A program made the position numbers and the translations under genes. Positions 20,286-32,625 of a stretch of 64,000 nucleotides of DNA are shown here, in pieces; position 1 is the stretch's first letter; every line of letters starts with the position of its first letter. The notes under the pieces are model-generated. The model had not been told where the DNA came from and searched no databases. It worked only from the letters and a program-made list of their open reading frames with translations. The stretch covers positions 682,001-746,000 of the forward strand of contig JAPYXD010000679.1 in assembly GCA_030998225.1 (NCBI GenBank). Reading direction: 5' to 3'. Source of the DNA: Diplolepis rosae. Taxonomy: Eukaryota > Arthropoda > Insecta > Hymenoptera > Diplolepididae.

Positions 20286-20617
20286 TTGAAAAATATTGAT
20301 CTGAAATAAGTATCTAAAAGATTTTGTGAAATTTTAAGATGATTTAAATACTTGAAAAATAATTTTTTAATGAAATTTAAAGTCTATAAATGCTTAAAGA
20401 TTCGAAACAAAATATCGATTTCAGCATTTTTTTTTTAAATTATGTAGAGAATATTTTATAATAAGATATCATTCAAGATGAAATACAAGTTTCAAAAATG
20501 AAGGGTTTGAACGTTTTTGTAATAGGTAACATCTTTGGTATGAAAATTTCGATAAATAAATGTAAATGAAGTGTTTGCAGATTTCAGGTAGTTCATCCAC
20601 AAAAATTAGACTTCAGG
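20286..20617. other. AT-rich stretch, no gene seen
   Basis: No ORF. Near 20540-20585 it carries a segment (AATGTAAATGAAGTGTTTGC) that recurs in direct orientation at 21260-21283, just outside the long inverted repeat. Confidence 0.4.
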
Positions 20618-21235
20618 CAAAAATAGATAAATTTTTTTTCAAGAATAGCAATATTATTATTGAAGAGATCATTTGGAAGAAAAGAGATTAGTTTCCAAGA
20701 AAAAAAATTAAAACATAAAAAAATAATTCATTTAACAAATTTTATTTTTACCCGGACTTGATTTCTTATCGCTTATTCATACCAAATTTTAGAAAATGAT
20801 GTGATTCTGTGAAATCACGGATAATTTTTTTAAGAAAAAGGCTTTCTACAACTTAACCGTTTCCATTTTTTGGAAATTATAATAAATTCTTTAATGGCTA
20901 AAAGCATTAAAAATAAAATTTCCAAAACAAAATTCTTGTAAAAAAATTACTGAATTTGGTAAAAACTTATTCATTTTAGAAATATGGAAACGGCTAGGTT
21001 GTATTAGGTCTTTTTCCTGAAAAAACGATTCTTGATTTATTTGAATCACATCATTTTTTTTTAAATTTGGTTTGAAGCGATAAGAAAAAATGTCGGGGTA
21101 AAAATAAAATTTGTTAAATTTATTTTTTCTTATGCTTCAAATATTTTTCTTGGAAATTAATCTCTTTTCTTTGAAATGATCTCTTCAATAATAATTTTTC
21201 TATTTTTGGAAGCAAAATTATCTTTTTTTACCTAA
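20618..21235. repeat. Long imperfect inverted repeat (~270-bp arms)
   Basis: The left arm (about 20618-20885) reads in reverse complement in the right arm (about 20955-21235). Shared landmarks include AACAAATTTTATTTTTACCC, TTATCGCTT and CCGTTTCCAT. Transcribed, it would form a long hairpin. Possibly a foldback element; no target duplication identified. Confidence 0.8.
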
Positions 21236-22223
21236 GACATATGGCAATTTCAATAGATGAATGTAAATGAAGTGTTTGCTGATTTAAGAAAATACATAAA
21301 TTGTATGTGAATTTACACCTCAAACTTTTCTTGATATGAAGCTAAGTCGACAAACGGTTGCTAAAAAATAAAATACATTGAATACAATTTTTTGGAATTT
21401 AACATCTTTTAGATGACAATTCGTATGTATACATATATATAAACTACCATCGGAAATTACAGATTGACCTAGAGTTACAACTTTCGTCAAAGTGTTTTAT
21501 TTTATAGAAAGATATTACACAAGAAATTTCAATTTAGATTTAGATTTCAAAAGGTTGTTTCAGTATGTCTTCATAGTGATTTCTTAACCTAATCAAAATA
21601 TTTTTAGAAATAAAATTGGGGTTGAACAGAATTCAAAAAAGTCATGCAATTTTTAAAATATGTAGCTTTTTCAAGAAGTTTTTAAAAGTCGACGTATATC
21701 ATATTTTAATAAATTTAGAAATTTTTATCAAAATATTGATAGTTTGGATTTTTTGAATTCTTGAAATGAATGTAGTACAATCATCATTTGAAATTTGATG
21801 ATTTTTCATTACCATCTTTGATTCTAGAGCAGAATCTAGCAGAAAAATTCCAAAAACATCTTAATTAGTTAGAAAAATACTATGAAAACTTACCTTTGAA
21901 ATGAGACTACAGACTTTTTATAATGTTAATTAATTTTAGAGTTATTAATATTATTAAGAAAGATCTAAATTTGATGTCTTTTAGATTCTCATCATATGAG
22001 AATTAAGGTTTTGGTTTTATGTCAAAAAGGACTTTCGAAATTTTCATCAAATCTTTACGTTTTGAGACCCCCTGAGTCAGAAAAAACGGTTTTTACGAAA
22101 ATGTCTGTCTGTCTATCTGTCCGTCTGCAGTAGTAATAGGTCATATACTCGATAACTCTGGATAGAAAAAAATTGTCAGATTGAATTGAGCTTATGCATA
22201 CATTATCGCAGCTGAAAAAGTAA
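21236..22223. repeat. Diverged repeat modules, no gene
   Basis: 21250-21420 resembles 26840-27010 and 27300-27480 in direct orientation. 21392-21660 is an inverted copy of about 27590-27900. Near 22105-22130 is a degenerate (GTCT)n run. No supportable ORF. Confidence 0.6.
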
Positions 22224-23999
22224 CCCGTGCAGAAATTTCATTTAGGATATAGTAGGGCCCTGTCTACTTTTCCCTACTTCTAGTCGGGATCTAGTAGGGA
22301 AAAGTAGTCAGGCCCCATCTACTTCTGTAACGCTGTTTTAGGCAGGCCCTATTTTAGACATCTAGTCGGGCCCTGATTAGAACACATATCTATTGCCTAA
22401 CCGTACAATGGGGCCCCAGCTACACGGAGAAAAATAGTTGAAGTAATTTTACTCAACTCTGTCGATTAAACTTGGGATATAAGGACATTTGAACATCTAT
22501 TAAATCCTAGTCGGGTAAAATCAATTTGATATATACCTAATTCACCAAAAGTGAATAACAATAAGCGTTACATATTATTTCAACTGGCAATGGTATGGTT
22601 CTCTCAAATAAAAAAAAATTCTTACCTCAAGCCTGCCAATAGTCATCCGGTATATACATAAACAACTTACAAATACATTCACACCATTACGGACGTAGTC
22701 AATCATATTTTAAATTACAAATACACTTAAACATATAGCCTTACATATATAAACCTAATAACAACACTTATATATAGTACGATACGCTTTTGTCGAATCA
22801 CGCACACGCTCGCTTACAATGCTGAGATATAAAATTTGGAACTTTCTTATATAGTGACTGCATGAGTTATTCAGAGCTTGTGAGAGTAAGTGCCGTCAAT
22901 AAAATTTTGTAGCCTTACTCAAGTAAAAATAAATCAACTTTTTTAATTATTGATTAATAAAATATTTTTAAAAATTAATATAATTACACAATTATTATAA
23001 CTATGATTATTGATATATATAATATAATTATTAAATTACATTTAGTATACATTTTTATTATAACAACGTATGAAGTTTAGTGAAACTAAATTTTCAAATG
23101 TACATTAAAAAATTGCATTATTATTAAGAAGTATCTTGTATAAAAACATTTAAAAGAAGGTTCTTTTATTTTCTGTGTTTTATATTTTCAAAATATGGAT
23201 TTTACATTTGCGAATTCCAAATTATTATTCTGCCTGAGTAATTTATGTGATATTTCATATTTTATGTAATACACTTATCGATTTTTTTTTGTATAAATTT
23301 TCATAAGATCAATTTAATTTTAAGAATTTAAGTTTTTGAAATTAAAAAATTTCCATGTGTGCCCAAGGCGCAGATTACTTTCATTCGTTCCTGCGTGAAT
23401 AGATGTAGCTGTTGGAATAAATCTTGCGATTCACGGTTTACTCAACTCTCGATTGAAGCGTAGAGTAGAATGAACGGAAAGCTCTACTATTTTTGTGATT
23501 TAATGAGACTGGTTTTTGAGAATTATACTACGAGTAATAATATATATATTTAAAAAATTTTAATGCACGCTTTCATACTTCACCCTACACTTCTGAATTT
23601 TACTCAACTTTGATTAATTTTCGAACATTTAATATATCACAAATAAATACAGTGATACTAAATAACTTCTAACTTGTCCTTATGTCCCAAATTTGATCGG
23701 AAGTTGAGTAAAATTACTTTAACTATTTTTCTTCGTGTATGTCTTTACATTTTTCGCATGAGCATGCGCAGCAAAGAATATCTAAACTTTTTATTAAAAT
23801 AAGGAACTACCTAGGGCCTGACTAAAATCCAAAAATAGGGCCCAACTAGAAGGAACTAGTTTTTCTAGAAACCAAACAGGGTGAACCTTATCAACGCCTC
23901 GCCGGGGCCCGCCTAGAACTTCCTAGTCTACTTTTTCTAGCGAGGGCCTAACCGTAGCCCTACCTTAAATGAGGACAAATCGGGCGATTTCTGCACGGG
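22224..23999. mobile_element. Candidate outer TIR element (CCCGTGCAGAAAT ends)
   Basis: CCCGTGCAGAAAT at 22224 reappears inverted at the right end (ATTTCTGCACGGG to 23999). The flanks inside are rich in GGGCCC/TAGTAGGG motifs on both sides. It is split by the element at 22423-23737. No clear target duplication, no ORF. Confidence 0.55.
22423..23737. mobile_element. TA-flanked TIR element, family 1 (1315 bp)
   Basis: CACGGAGAAAAATAGTTGAA at the left end and its near-perfect inverse at the right, flanked by TA on both sides. TIRs of about 70 bp contain GTAATTTTACTCAACT. No transposase ORF, so non-autonomous; the TA site fits Tc1/mariner-like or other TA-inserting families. A half copy lies at 35420-35919. 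Confidence 0.8.
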
Positions 24000-24795
24000 A
24001 AAGACAAGTTCGTTAACCAGATACATCTGACAAAAATTGTCAAAATAGGAGCATTTTTTGTGTTTTTGAAAAAAACTTTATGAAAAAACCAAAACTTTTA
24101 AGACTGGTTTCTGATAATTCTCGTAAATCTCTACTAATTATCCTGATAATATTTTACAATTAAAATAAATTTAAGAAAGTTGCAGAATATTAAAACTTGA
24201 AAAAAGTCAATATCCATTTTCCAGTTAAATTATACGAGATACGAATAAAAGTTATGATCAAAAATGGTTTACTACATAAAGATCTACAAAAGTAATAACT
24301 GTAAAGTGACATGTTTGATGACATGTCTGCTATTATATTGACCCAAAATTCAAAGAATTTTTGTTAATTTCTCATTTTTTTGGCATTGGGTCAGCCTCTT
24401 TTTATTTTCTTCTATTAATATTATCAATGCTACTTACGATAAAAAACGCAAAAAAAGAGAGAAGGCAAACGTTTGGGCCACATATGGGGGCCTTCTTCAG
24501 TGCCATAAATTGAAAGATTAATTCAAAATTTTCGTAAAAGATAAAAATGTAGAAGATAGTTAAAATAAGGATAATAATGAAACTCAAAAACTTATCTCAT
24601 TGCTTGCAATTCAAAATGAAGAAGTCCAGTAAGCAACAACACGAATTGGAAAAAGTATGTAGAATTCACTGTATATAGAAAACCGGATAAAATGAACGAA
24701 AAACTTAGAAATTTGTAAACAACAGGCTAGAATTTTTGTTTGTTTTTTTTCCTTTATAAAGAACGGATGACCATTTCTTCGACCGTTATATTATT
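24000..24795. other. No gene; degenerate hammerhead-like motif
   Basis: AT-rich. On the minus strand about 24467-24500 reads CTGAAGAAGGCC ... GGCCCAAACG, close to a hammerhead ribozyme core (CTGANGA, stem II, GAAAC) but with one core base changed. Confidence 0.4.
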
Positions 24796-25719
24796 ATATC
24801 ATATATAGGTTTGGTTTCGTCGGTCTTAGGGTCAATAAAACAACATTAAAGAAAAATTATTAAATCAATTTATATCAATAAAAATATTATTATTTCAATA
24901 AATTGTAAGGCTGAAATTATAAATATTAATCGAATTTGCCATGGCATTATTTAACATATGATTTTCAAGTTTGTATTCTCAAGCTTTAGCACGCTTTTCA
25001 TTCACGGAGCAACTTTTTATATCAATTTTTACTATAGTATTTTTCAATTTAGGGAAAAACGTATCACTTTGAGAATTTTTGTTAGTAAAAATACTAAACT
25101 TTATTATAATGATATGAAACTTCAGCATAGTCCATAGCAAATTTTACTATAGTTTATACTAAAGTTTATACTAAAGTTTCATATCAATATTATAAAGTTT
25201 AGTATTTTTACTAACAAAAATTCCCAAAGACATAAGTTTTTCCCTAAATTGAAAAATACTATAGTAAAAATTGATATAAAAAGTTTCTCCGTGTTGGTGA
25301 ATTTAATTCAATTTATCGTAGCTTCGTCTCTCTATCCTAAAGTTTGCGTTGCTTCATCGGATTGTACACACCGTATTATAATGTAATTTTAAATTATTGA
25401 AGCCCTCAATCTTTGAGGCTTTAATTTTAATAACATTTTCAAGAATAAGACTGAATCTTCATGTGTGCTTTCGTTTTTTTGTAATTTATGCAAGTACTTA
25501 TTTATTATATCAACACAACATATAAAATAGTTCTCTTTGGAAAAAGAAATTTGATGGTAAATTGATTTGTTCATTTTTTAGTGACATATATATTCCTTGA
25601 AAAAGACCCGCAGTGAGGTTGAAACATAGGAGAATTTTTGACCAAATATAATGAAGGAGTTTTTTATAGAATATTGTTTTATTGACCGCAAGACCGACGA
25701 AACCAAACCTATATGATAT
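24796..25719. mobile_element. TIR element (~49-bp ends) with nested foldback
   Basis: About 24796-24845 (TTTGGTTTCGTCGGTCTTA) is inverted at 25671-25719. There is no transposase. It contains the smaller foldback at 25003-25293 and a hammerhead-like motif near 25600-25632. Confidence 0.65.
25003..25293. mobile_element. Foldback MITE (291 bp)
   Basis: Near-complete palindrome: CACGGAGCAACTTTTTATAT at the left, its inverse ending TTTCTCCGTG at the right, arms of about 130 bp. Its terminal CACGGAG is shared with elements at 22423 and 53561. Confidence 0.8.
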
Positions 25720-26680
25720 AAAGATCTACAAGTTTGAACTGCAACATTTTTTCATAAGATGTATATTTTTCTTTTTAATTAAAAAAAAAAATACCATTGA
25801 AAATCCGAAATTCAATTTTTTAACTAAAATATGTGAAATACGAAAAAAACGTAAGAATGGAAAATTGTTCGTTTCAATAATATATACAAATATTTTCAGA
25901 TATAGTTTCTAATAAAACGTATATTTTTTATTATAATTTAAAAAAATACGATTAAAATTCCAAAATTCCATTATTTGAACAAAATATGTAACATACGAAA
26001 AAAACGTTGAGATAGAAAATTATTTGCCTAAATGAGGTCTACAAATTCTCAGTAGGACATTTTTTGACAAGATATATATTTCATGTTCTGGTTTTAAAAA
26101 ATACAATATTGAAAATAAAAAATTCCATTTTTGAACCAAAATATGTGTGATACAAAATAAGCGATAATACAAAAAATCGTTTTCTCTAAAAGAGTCTATG
26201 AATTCTCCTCCTTTTTTAAATATTTGGAAGAAAATAGATTTTTTGTAATCTTGTAAATTATTAGAAAGTTACAGAAATGTATACAGAAAATCGAGCGCGA
26301 AGCGCAAGTTTCATGATAAGAATGTGTTCTTTAAGGCTGATAGAGCTTTAAGTAAATTGAATTTCTTTTTTCATTTGAAATCAAAAACAAATTTAGTAAT
26401 TTTGAGAAAATGTAATTCACATCGATAATATTATAAAATTGACTTGAACTTAAGTATCAAATTACAAGTAATAAATTTAAATAATAATGAAACAGGACTT
26501 ATATCGACCCCTAGTATTAATATTCAAATATTGTTCATGTTCTTAGTTGGCTTTACGGTCCGAAGAATATAAGACCGAGTGCGACGATCTAATCGCGCGC
26601 TCCAGGCGCGCTCAAACTTGCAAGCGATGCGCGCCATGAGAATGTGTCCACGAAGTGGGCAGATTTTTTGTAGTATATTT
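25720..26680 (+). repeat. Interspersed repeat copy B (155-bp units and GAA hairpins)
   Basis: AAAATATGT-type motifs at 25826, 25981 and 26138 mark three diverged tandem units of 155-157 bp. These are followed by GAGCGCGAAGCGCAAG near 26290 and a weaker hairpin GTCCACGAAGTGGGC near 26645. Collinear with 19599-20285. Confidence 0.7.
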
Positions 26681-28690
26681 TTACAAAATTAATATTACGC
26701 TCTTAACTTGGGCTTATTAGAAGCAAAAATGAGTTAACTTTTATTTTAGCATCATGAAAAAATGTTAACCTTTTATTATAAAAATTAAGTTACTTTAACA
26801 ATAGCTTAAATAACATATGAACCTCTAATTTCCGATGGAAGTGTCTGTGTAAAGAAAGGTTTTAAATATTACAAAAAAAGCATAAATTGTATTTGAATTC
26901 GCATGCGATCTTGCACTTTGAGATTTATTCGGTGTGAAGTAAATTCGACAAATCATTACTATAAAGTAAAATACTTGAAAAAACATTTTCAAAATATTTA
27001 ATATTTTTACACGAATGTACATACAGTGGACCGGCAATCGAAATACCCGTGCTCGAATCCCTGTGCATTCGAAAACGTCTTTTTTCCACAGAAAGATTTT
27101 CAAATTCTTTAAACTTAAGTATGTAACTATGAACGTATTAATATGTTTAATGTTTTTAAATTATTCAATGTTTTATTAAAACAATTAAAATAGTAAATTG
27201 TAATGACCCTTGATTTAACTTATAATAGACTTCTTCATTTATGGACCCTAAAGCCAATGCAATTTATTAAAACATTTTGAATTCAAAATAATTCTGAATG
27301 TTTGAGTATAAAAGGTTTAAATATTTGAAAAATACATAAATTACATCAAAATTAGCACACGAAATCGTACACTAACTTTAATTTGGTATGAAGTAAAATT
27401 GAAAATAAATCCTTTAGAATAAAACATTTTGAAAAAACTTTCAGAATACATAACATATTATAAATGAAAATTTAAATATATAAGTATAAATAAAAGGTTT
27501 GATTATTCAAAAGTAAAATATATTATATCTAATATTTTATCGAACAGCAAACTTTAAGATTTTATACACATACACATTTTTAAAATTACACGACTTTTTG
27601 TAACATGTTCAACCCCAGCATATAGAATCCAGAAAAGACTTTCTAAAAATATTTTAATTAGGTTAACAAATCACTATGAAGACATACTAAAAAAAATCTT
27701 TTAAAATTTTAATTTTTTTACATACTTATTAATTTCCTTCAAAGAGATCTAAATTAAAAGTTCTTTTGTAATATCTTTCTATAAAATAAATCACTTTAAC
27801 GAAAGTTGAAACTCCAAGTCAACCTCTGTAATTTCCGTTGGTAGTTTATATATATATATACAAATTGTCATGTAGAAGATGTAAATTCCAAAAAATGTTA
27901 TAACTACAAAGCTTCAAAATTTTGTAATTAAAATTTTAATATAAAACTTTAAGCATTTATTGACCTTGAATTCCATTGGAAAATTTATTGTTTACTGTTC
28001 AAATCTTCCTCCGATTTCAGAAGAACAGACAAATTAAAAATTACAAAATATTTCATTAAAAAAATTGAACTCGTCCATATGATCTTGTCATATTGTAACA
28101 AGATTTGAACACTTCGGACAAAAATTTTTATGTAAAATTTAATATCGATAAATATTTACATGTTCATATGAATTAATGCACACATATTTTAGCTTCTTAA
28201 TTTATCCACATCTGTTAGAAAATTTTTCCTTTCCATAGACCATTTCATTTTTTTAATGATTAGTCTGTGCTTAGGCTACAAAAATGTGAGATGAAAATAT
28301 TGCTAACATAAAACTGAGAATGTAAATTTTAAACTTGAATTTTATGTTCATCTCTTCTTAATAGAAAATATCTCTCTAACTAAAAAGTTCTTAAATGCAC
28401 AAAATTGATAAGAAGTATGGAAATTTGAATAGGAAAATATATATTGATTCAAATTTGGAACATTTATTGGCATCAAATTTTACTGAAAGTTTATTTTTGA
28501 AGTGTTTAAATGCTTATAAAATTTTACACGATATTTCAGATTTTTATTTTAGGCAAATTTTTTCCAAAATATCGGAAAAAAAGTGTTGTCTCTTAAATAA
28601 CATATTTCGTAAATTTGAATTTATCGTCTGCTTCGCGCCTCTTTTGCACGGTTTCGACAGAAATACACAATTCTCAATTCCGACTCGATA
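26681..28690. repeat. AT-rich diverged repeats, no gene
   Basis: Contains two direct copies of a ~180-bp module (26840-27010, 27300-27480) and the inverted partner (27590-27900) of 21392-21660. No coding frame with recognisable content. Confidence 0.5.
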
Positions 28691-29156
28691 ACCGAAATAC
28701 CGAAAGCGTGAAATCTAAAAATAGCATTGCATGAAGGAAGCGAGGAGAATAAGGAGAAGTGGGACGTGTCGTTCTCGCGTGCAAGAGCGACGAGGAAGAA
28801 ACAAGGGCAGCGCGCGCCGTTGCCCCTCCATAGAAATTCTGATGGTAAATCATTTCTGGATTTTCTAACTTTCATTATTTACCGACGCGCAAAGTACACC
28901 TTTTGCGCAACGCGTTCAGAGGGCGCGTTTATCAGCCCACTTTTGTGAAATTCTCTTATTCCATTACTTTAGCAATCTCCCAACTCATCTCTGGTTTTAC
29001 TTATGCGCCTAACTATATACGCAGATTTAGAAGTTACTTACGTTAGACTGATAATCTAACTACTTAAATTCGAATTTTCGCGCTGAGTTGGTCGGTAATT
29101 CAGACCACACTTTTACCAACATATTTGGTTATTAGTGAAAGGGTGCCCTTATAGCT
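28691..29156. other. GC-richer stretch, no gene recognised
   Basis: Locally higher GC around 28730-28930 and short open frames without family features. Could be an old repeat or regulatory DNA. Confidence 0.3.
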
Positions 29157-29164
29157 AGTACCGG

Positions 29165-30238
29165 CAGTGTTGCCAATTGCATGGAAATTTCCCGGATTCC
29201 GGGAAATTTTGACTGACTTGGGAAATTTCACGGGATGTCAAGAAATTCCGGGAATTTCCGGGATATTGTCTTATAATTTCCTTATTATGTATTAAATTTG
29301 CATAGAAGATTTAATAAGAGATCTTTCGTTAAACACAACCAATCATAATGAGTTTTGATTAAAAAAAAGAAGCATTTTATTGGTTGCAGGCCCTTAGGGC
29401 GCTTTCATATGTCATAGTGCTCTCATGCCACCAAGTGGAAAAGGCCTATTGCTATTCATTTCACTCTAACTCCTTCTGACGTCATATACTAAAGTGAGAT
29501 GAGCAGATTTTTCAGGTTTTCAAATGAATGAGTCACATCTCTTGATAGTCGCTTATGTGTAAAATTAGCCTAAAGTTTCTCACTTTATCTATGTTGATTG
29601 GATAAAAGTATTATGTCCCAAAAAAGAATCATTGAATGGAATTTGAAATAGATTTTTAAAATATAGAGTTCGGAAATGTATATATTTTTGATTAGAAAAG
29701 AGAATCCCAAATTACCTTGTATGCCTGTAAGTATAAATTATATAATTATTTTGATTCTCTTTGATTATAGGAGTGAAAAGATAGAAAAGTAAAGATATGT
29801 TTCTGTACAGTATTTTCTAAACGTGATCAGTACGCATATATTGTTTATACGTTTATTAGTAAAATATTGTCTCTAGTAGGGCATGTGGTACTTTACCATA
29901 AGAGTAATTTAGTTCTTACGGGTCTTTATCCACAATTTTTTAAAATAATATTTGTTCATCAACGTAAAGAACATAAAGACTGAGGTCGATGGACAATTAT
30001 TTGATTTAGAATTTTGATTATTTTTCGAAATTAACAAATATATATTTTTTTAAAACTATGAAAACCTAGGATAAGACATATTTTTAACAGAGTTTAAAAT
30101 ATTTAAAGAATTATAAGAAGTTTTAGATGATTTTAATTTACGGGAAAGTTCCGAGAAGTTTTGAAATTTGTCCGGGAAAAGTTGGGAATTTTCTATCGAG
30201 CTGCCGGGAAGTTAAGAGCGCTCACTCCGGCAACACTG
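29165..30238. mobile_element. hAT-type non-autonomous transposon (1074 bp)
   Basis: Ends CAGTGTTGCC and GGCAACACTG, with a perfect 8-bp target duplication AGTACCGG at 29157-29164 and 30239-30246. The subterminal regions are full of short CCGGGAA motifs in both orientations. An 8-bp duplication and CAGTG ends are diagnostic for hAT. No transposase. Confidence 0.92.
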
Positions 30239-30246
30239 AGTACCGG

Positions 30247-30613
30247 AAACCGGCACACCGTTACACCTCCCCTCTTATTTAAAAAGTTGTTTGATATGGT
30301 GTGACAACTTTTTATCTCAAAGTTTATTTATTGGTATTGGATTTCGTTTCTAGCCTGATTTATTGGTGATGTTGAATGTTGTTTATAAACATTCTTAATT
30401 CTAAAAGGACCGCTCCTCGAGGTTACTACTGTTACTTTAATTCCCTTATAGAAGAAAATAATTGAACCCGATTTAATCCGATTAAACATTTTTCCAATCG
30501 GTTTGAATGATGATTCTGAAATGTGTTTCAGTCGGAGCCACTTCAATTCGTTCCATTCGGATTCAAATGGGAGTTGTATATTTTGGAAATCGAAGGTTAA
30601 GGTGATCATAAAT
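30247..30613. other. Unassigned stretch with a 93-codon minus-strand ORF
   Basis: A minus-strand frame (30609-30328) has no recognisable domain or neighbours that support it. I do not call it a gene. Confidence 0.3.
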
Positions 30614-30819
30614 AAGGCCTTATGGTATGCTCTGACGTCACAGATTATATACGACCGCTTTATAATTGAATTAATAATTTTAAGAATTTCCTGGAGAAGA
30701 CAGCAATGCAGAAAAATGTAACGAATTACTGTCTTCCCCGGAACATTTTTTAAAATTATTATTCCAATTCTAAAGCGGTCGTATATAATCTGTGACGTCA
30801 GAGTCTACAATACGGCCTT
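30614..30819. repeat. Imperfect palindrome (~90-bp arms)
   Basis: AAGGCC at 30614 to GGCCTT at 30819. The arms share TCTGACGTCACAGATTATAT and ACGACCGCTTTA, plus an inner GAAGACAG/CTGTCTTC pair. Probably a MITE. Confidence 0.8.
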
Positions 30820-30879
30820 CAGTTTATTTATTTTAAAAAGATATAGAGAAAGCAAGAAAAAGTTGACAATAGTATATTA

Positions 30880-30914
<35 letters not shown>

Positions 30915-30979
30915 GTGAGGAGGAAAAATGGCAAAATCTTTTATAGACGTTGTACAGGACTCTCCTAGGACGGGTCTAG

Positions 30980-32625
30980 GCAGAATCCCTTACGCTTACC
31001 AGTTCCCTTTCTTGCATTTGTGGCGATGTTAACCACAGCTTGGATGGCGTCCACCGTGGACCTGCCTTTCCTGAAACCGAACTGGTTCTCCGAGAGACCG
31101 TTCTCCCCGACCAAAAGGGTCTGAAGCCATTGTAGAATCAACTCCTCCAGAAGCTTCCCCATCGTATCCAATAGACATATTGGTCTATACGATGAGGGAT
31201 CCCCTAGAGGTTTGTTGCCCTTCCTCAGCAGGACCAATCTCTGCTTCTTCCAGTCTGCGAAGAATCTCCCCTCCCGAAGACAGCAGTTGAAGGATTCTAA
31301 GAGGATCTCCGGATATGCTCCGATCACCTCTTTGAGGATTTCGTTCGGCACTCCGTCGATCCCCGGCGCTGTCCTTGCCTTGAGCCTTCCACCCGCTCTC
31401 TTTAATTCCTCGAGAGTGAAGAGTTCCTCGCGCCGGACCACGCAGGAACTTCGGTCCTGCCTTTGGAACGGCTCCACGTGTGGAAACAAGTTTCGCACAA
31501 TATACTGGACTTGATCGTGATTGTCCAGGCCCGGGGCCTTTCTTCTAGTCACCAATTTCTTGGTGACTATTTTGAAGGCGAGGCCCCATGGGTCCTTCTC
31601 GACCTCTCCGATCAAGTCTCTCCAGCATTGAAGTCGGCTTTTCTTTATGCCTCGCCTCAAATCTACTTTCGCCCTTTTCCATGCCTCGTGCAGCAGAAGA
31701 TCACCCTTTGAGCGAGTGAATCTCCGCCGCGCTGCGAGGCATTCTCGACGTAGGGTGGCCAACTGGTCATTCCACCAGTACATCGAGCCCCTGGCTTGCC
31801 TGCGCTTGCGGCGGGGCATCGAGTAGTCACAAGCTGCGACAACCTTTTGCCTCGCCGAGCGCACAGTGTCCTCCAACGACCCAGCAGGCTCGACCCAACC
31901 AAGCTCATCGATGAGCCTGGTCGTTTCGAGATGTACTTTAAGCCTCTCCCTGCAGAGCCGTCTCGCGTTCCAGGAGGGGCTCCTCCCTTCACTGCCCCTA
32001 TCCTTATCCACTGCTTGGCGCCCTTGTTCTAGATTGAACTCGATCACTGGTGGTCACTCAAGGTTGTCTCCTCGAGAACCGACCAGCCGCCTATCCTTGA
32101 GGCGAGGCGAGGCGCGGCAATTGTGAGGTCAATTATTGACCCCCCCGCTCCTCGTCTGAACGTAATCTCTTTACCCTGATTTAGGACTATCAGGTCATTC
32201 CTATTGACCATCTCGCCGACCAAGATTCCCCTCCTGTCTAGGCGGGCCTCACCTTATTCGGGCGACTTACTATTAAAGTCACCCCTTATGAGGGATCGCC
32301 CGATAGCCTCACGGAGGCTTTCCTCGAGGATGTTAAAGACATCGAAGGGATCGCCGGGGGAGAAGTAGCAGCTGTACACACGCACACCCGCCACTTCCAC
32401 CCAAACGAACCCCGCGTCGGTCTCCAGGAAGTCCCCGACGCCCAAATCAGGGTTACAAACAAGGATGCCGGCCCTCCTTGATGCATTCTGATACCAAGCA
32501 GAGTTTTCGGACCACTTGTACTGCTCACTAATGAGCAGCACATCGGCCCCCCTCTCCCTGGCAGTCTGCATCAGGAGGTCCTGGGCATCCTTCCCCCTTC
32601 CGAGGTTGAGCTGCAGGAACTTCAT
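30980..32625 (-). pseudogene. R1-type ORF2: endonuclease and partial reverse transcriptase
   Basis: The start ATG (32625-32623) overlaps the ORF1 stop as ATGA, typical of this clade. The apurinic-like endonuclease is visible (MKFLQLNLGRGKDAQDLL, LISEQY, RGDFNSKSPE). A TAA follows the last motif near 32254, and a one-base loss near 32047 shifts the frame. RT begins after a long N-terminal region (TAPGIDGVPNEIL, SSYRPICLLDTMGK, NQFGFRKGRSTVDAI) but stops at KGFC, before the catalytic YxDD motif. It cannot transpose by itself. Confidence 0.88.

Noticed and set aside
27003..27065. tRNA-like segment with GCTCGAATCCCTG
   Set aside because: No box A at the right distance and no closing stems.
28395..28691. 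98-codon plus-strand ORF
   Set aside because: AT-driven composition, no motif, no splice or neighbour support.
30328..30609. 93-codon minus-strand ORF
   Set aside because: No domain, no splice context, no neighbour support; lies between a hAT element and a palindrome.
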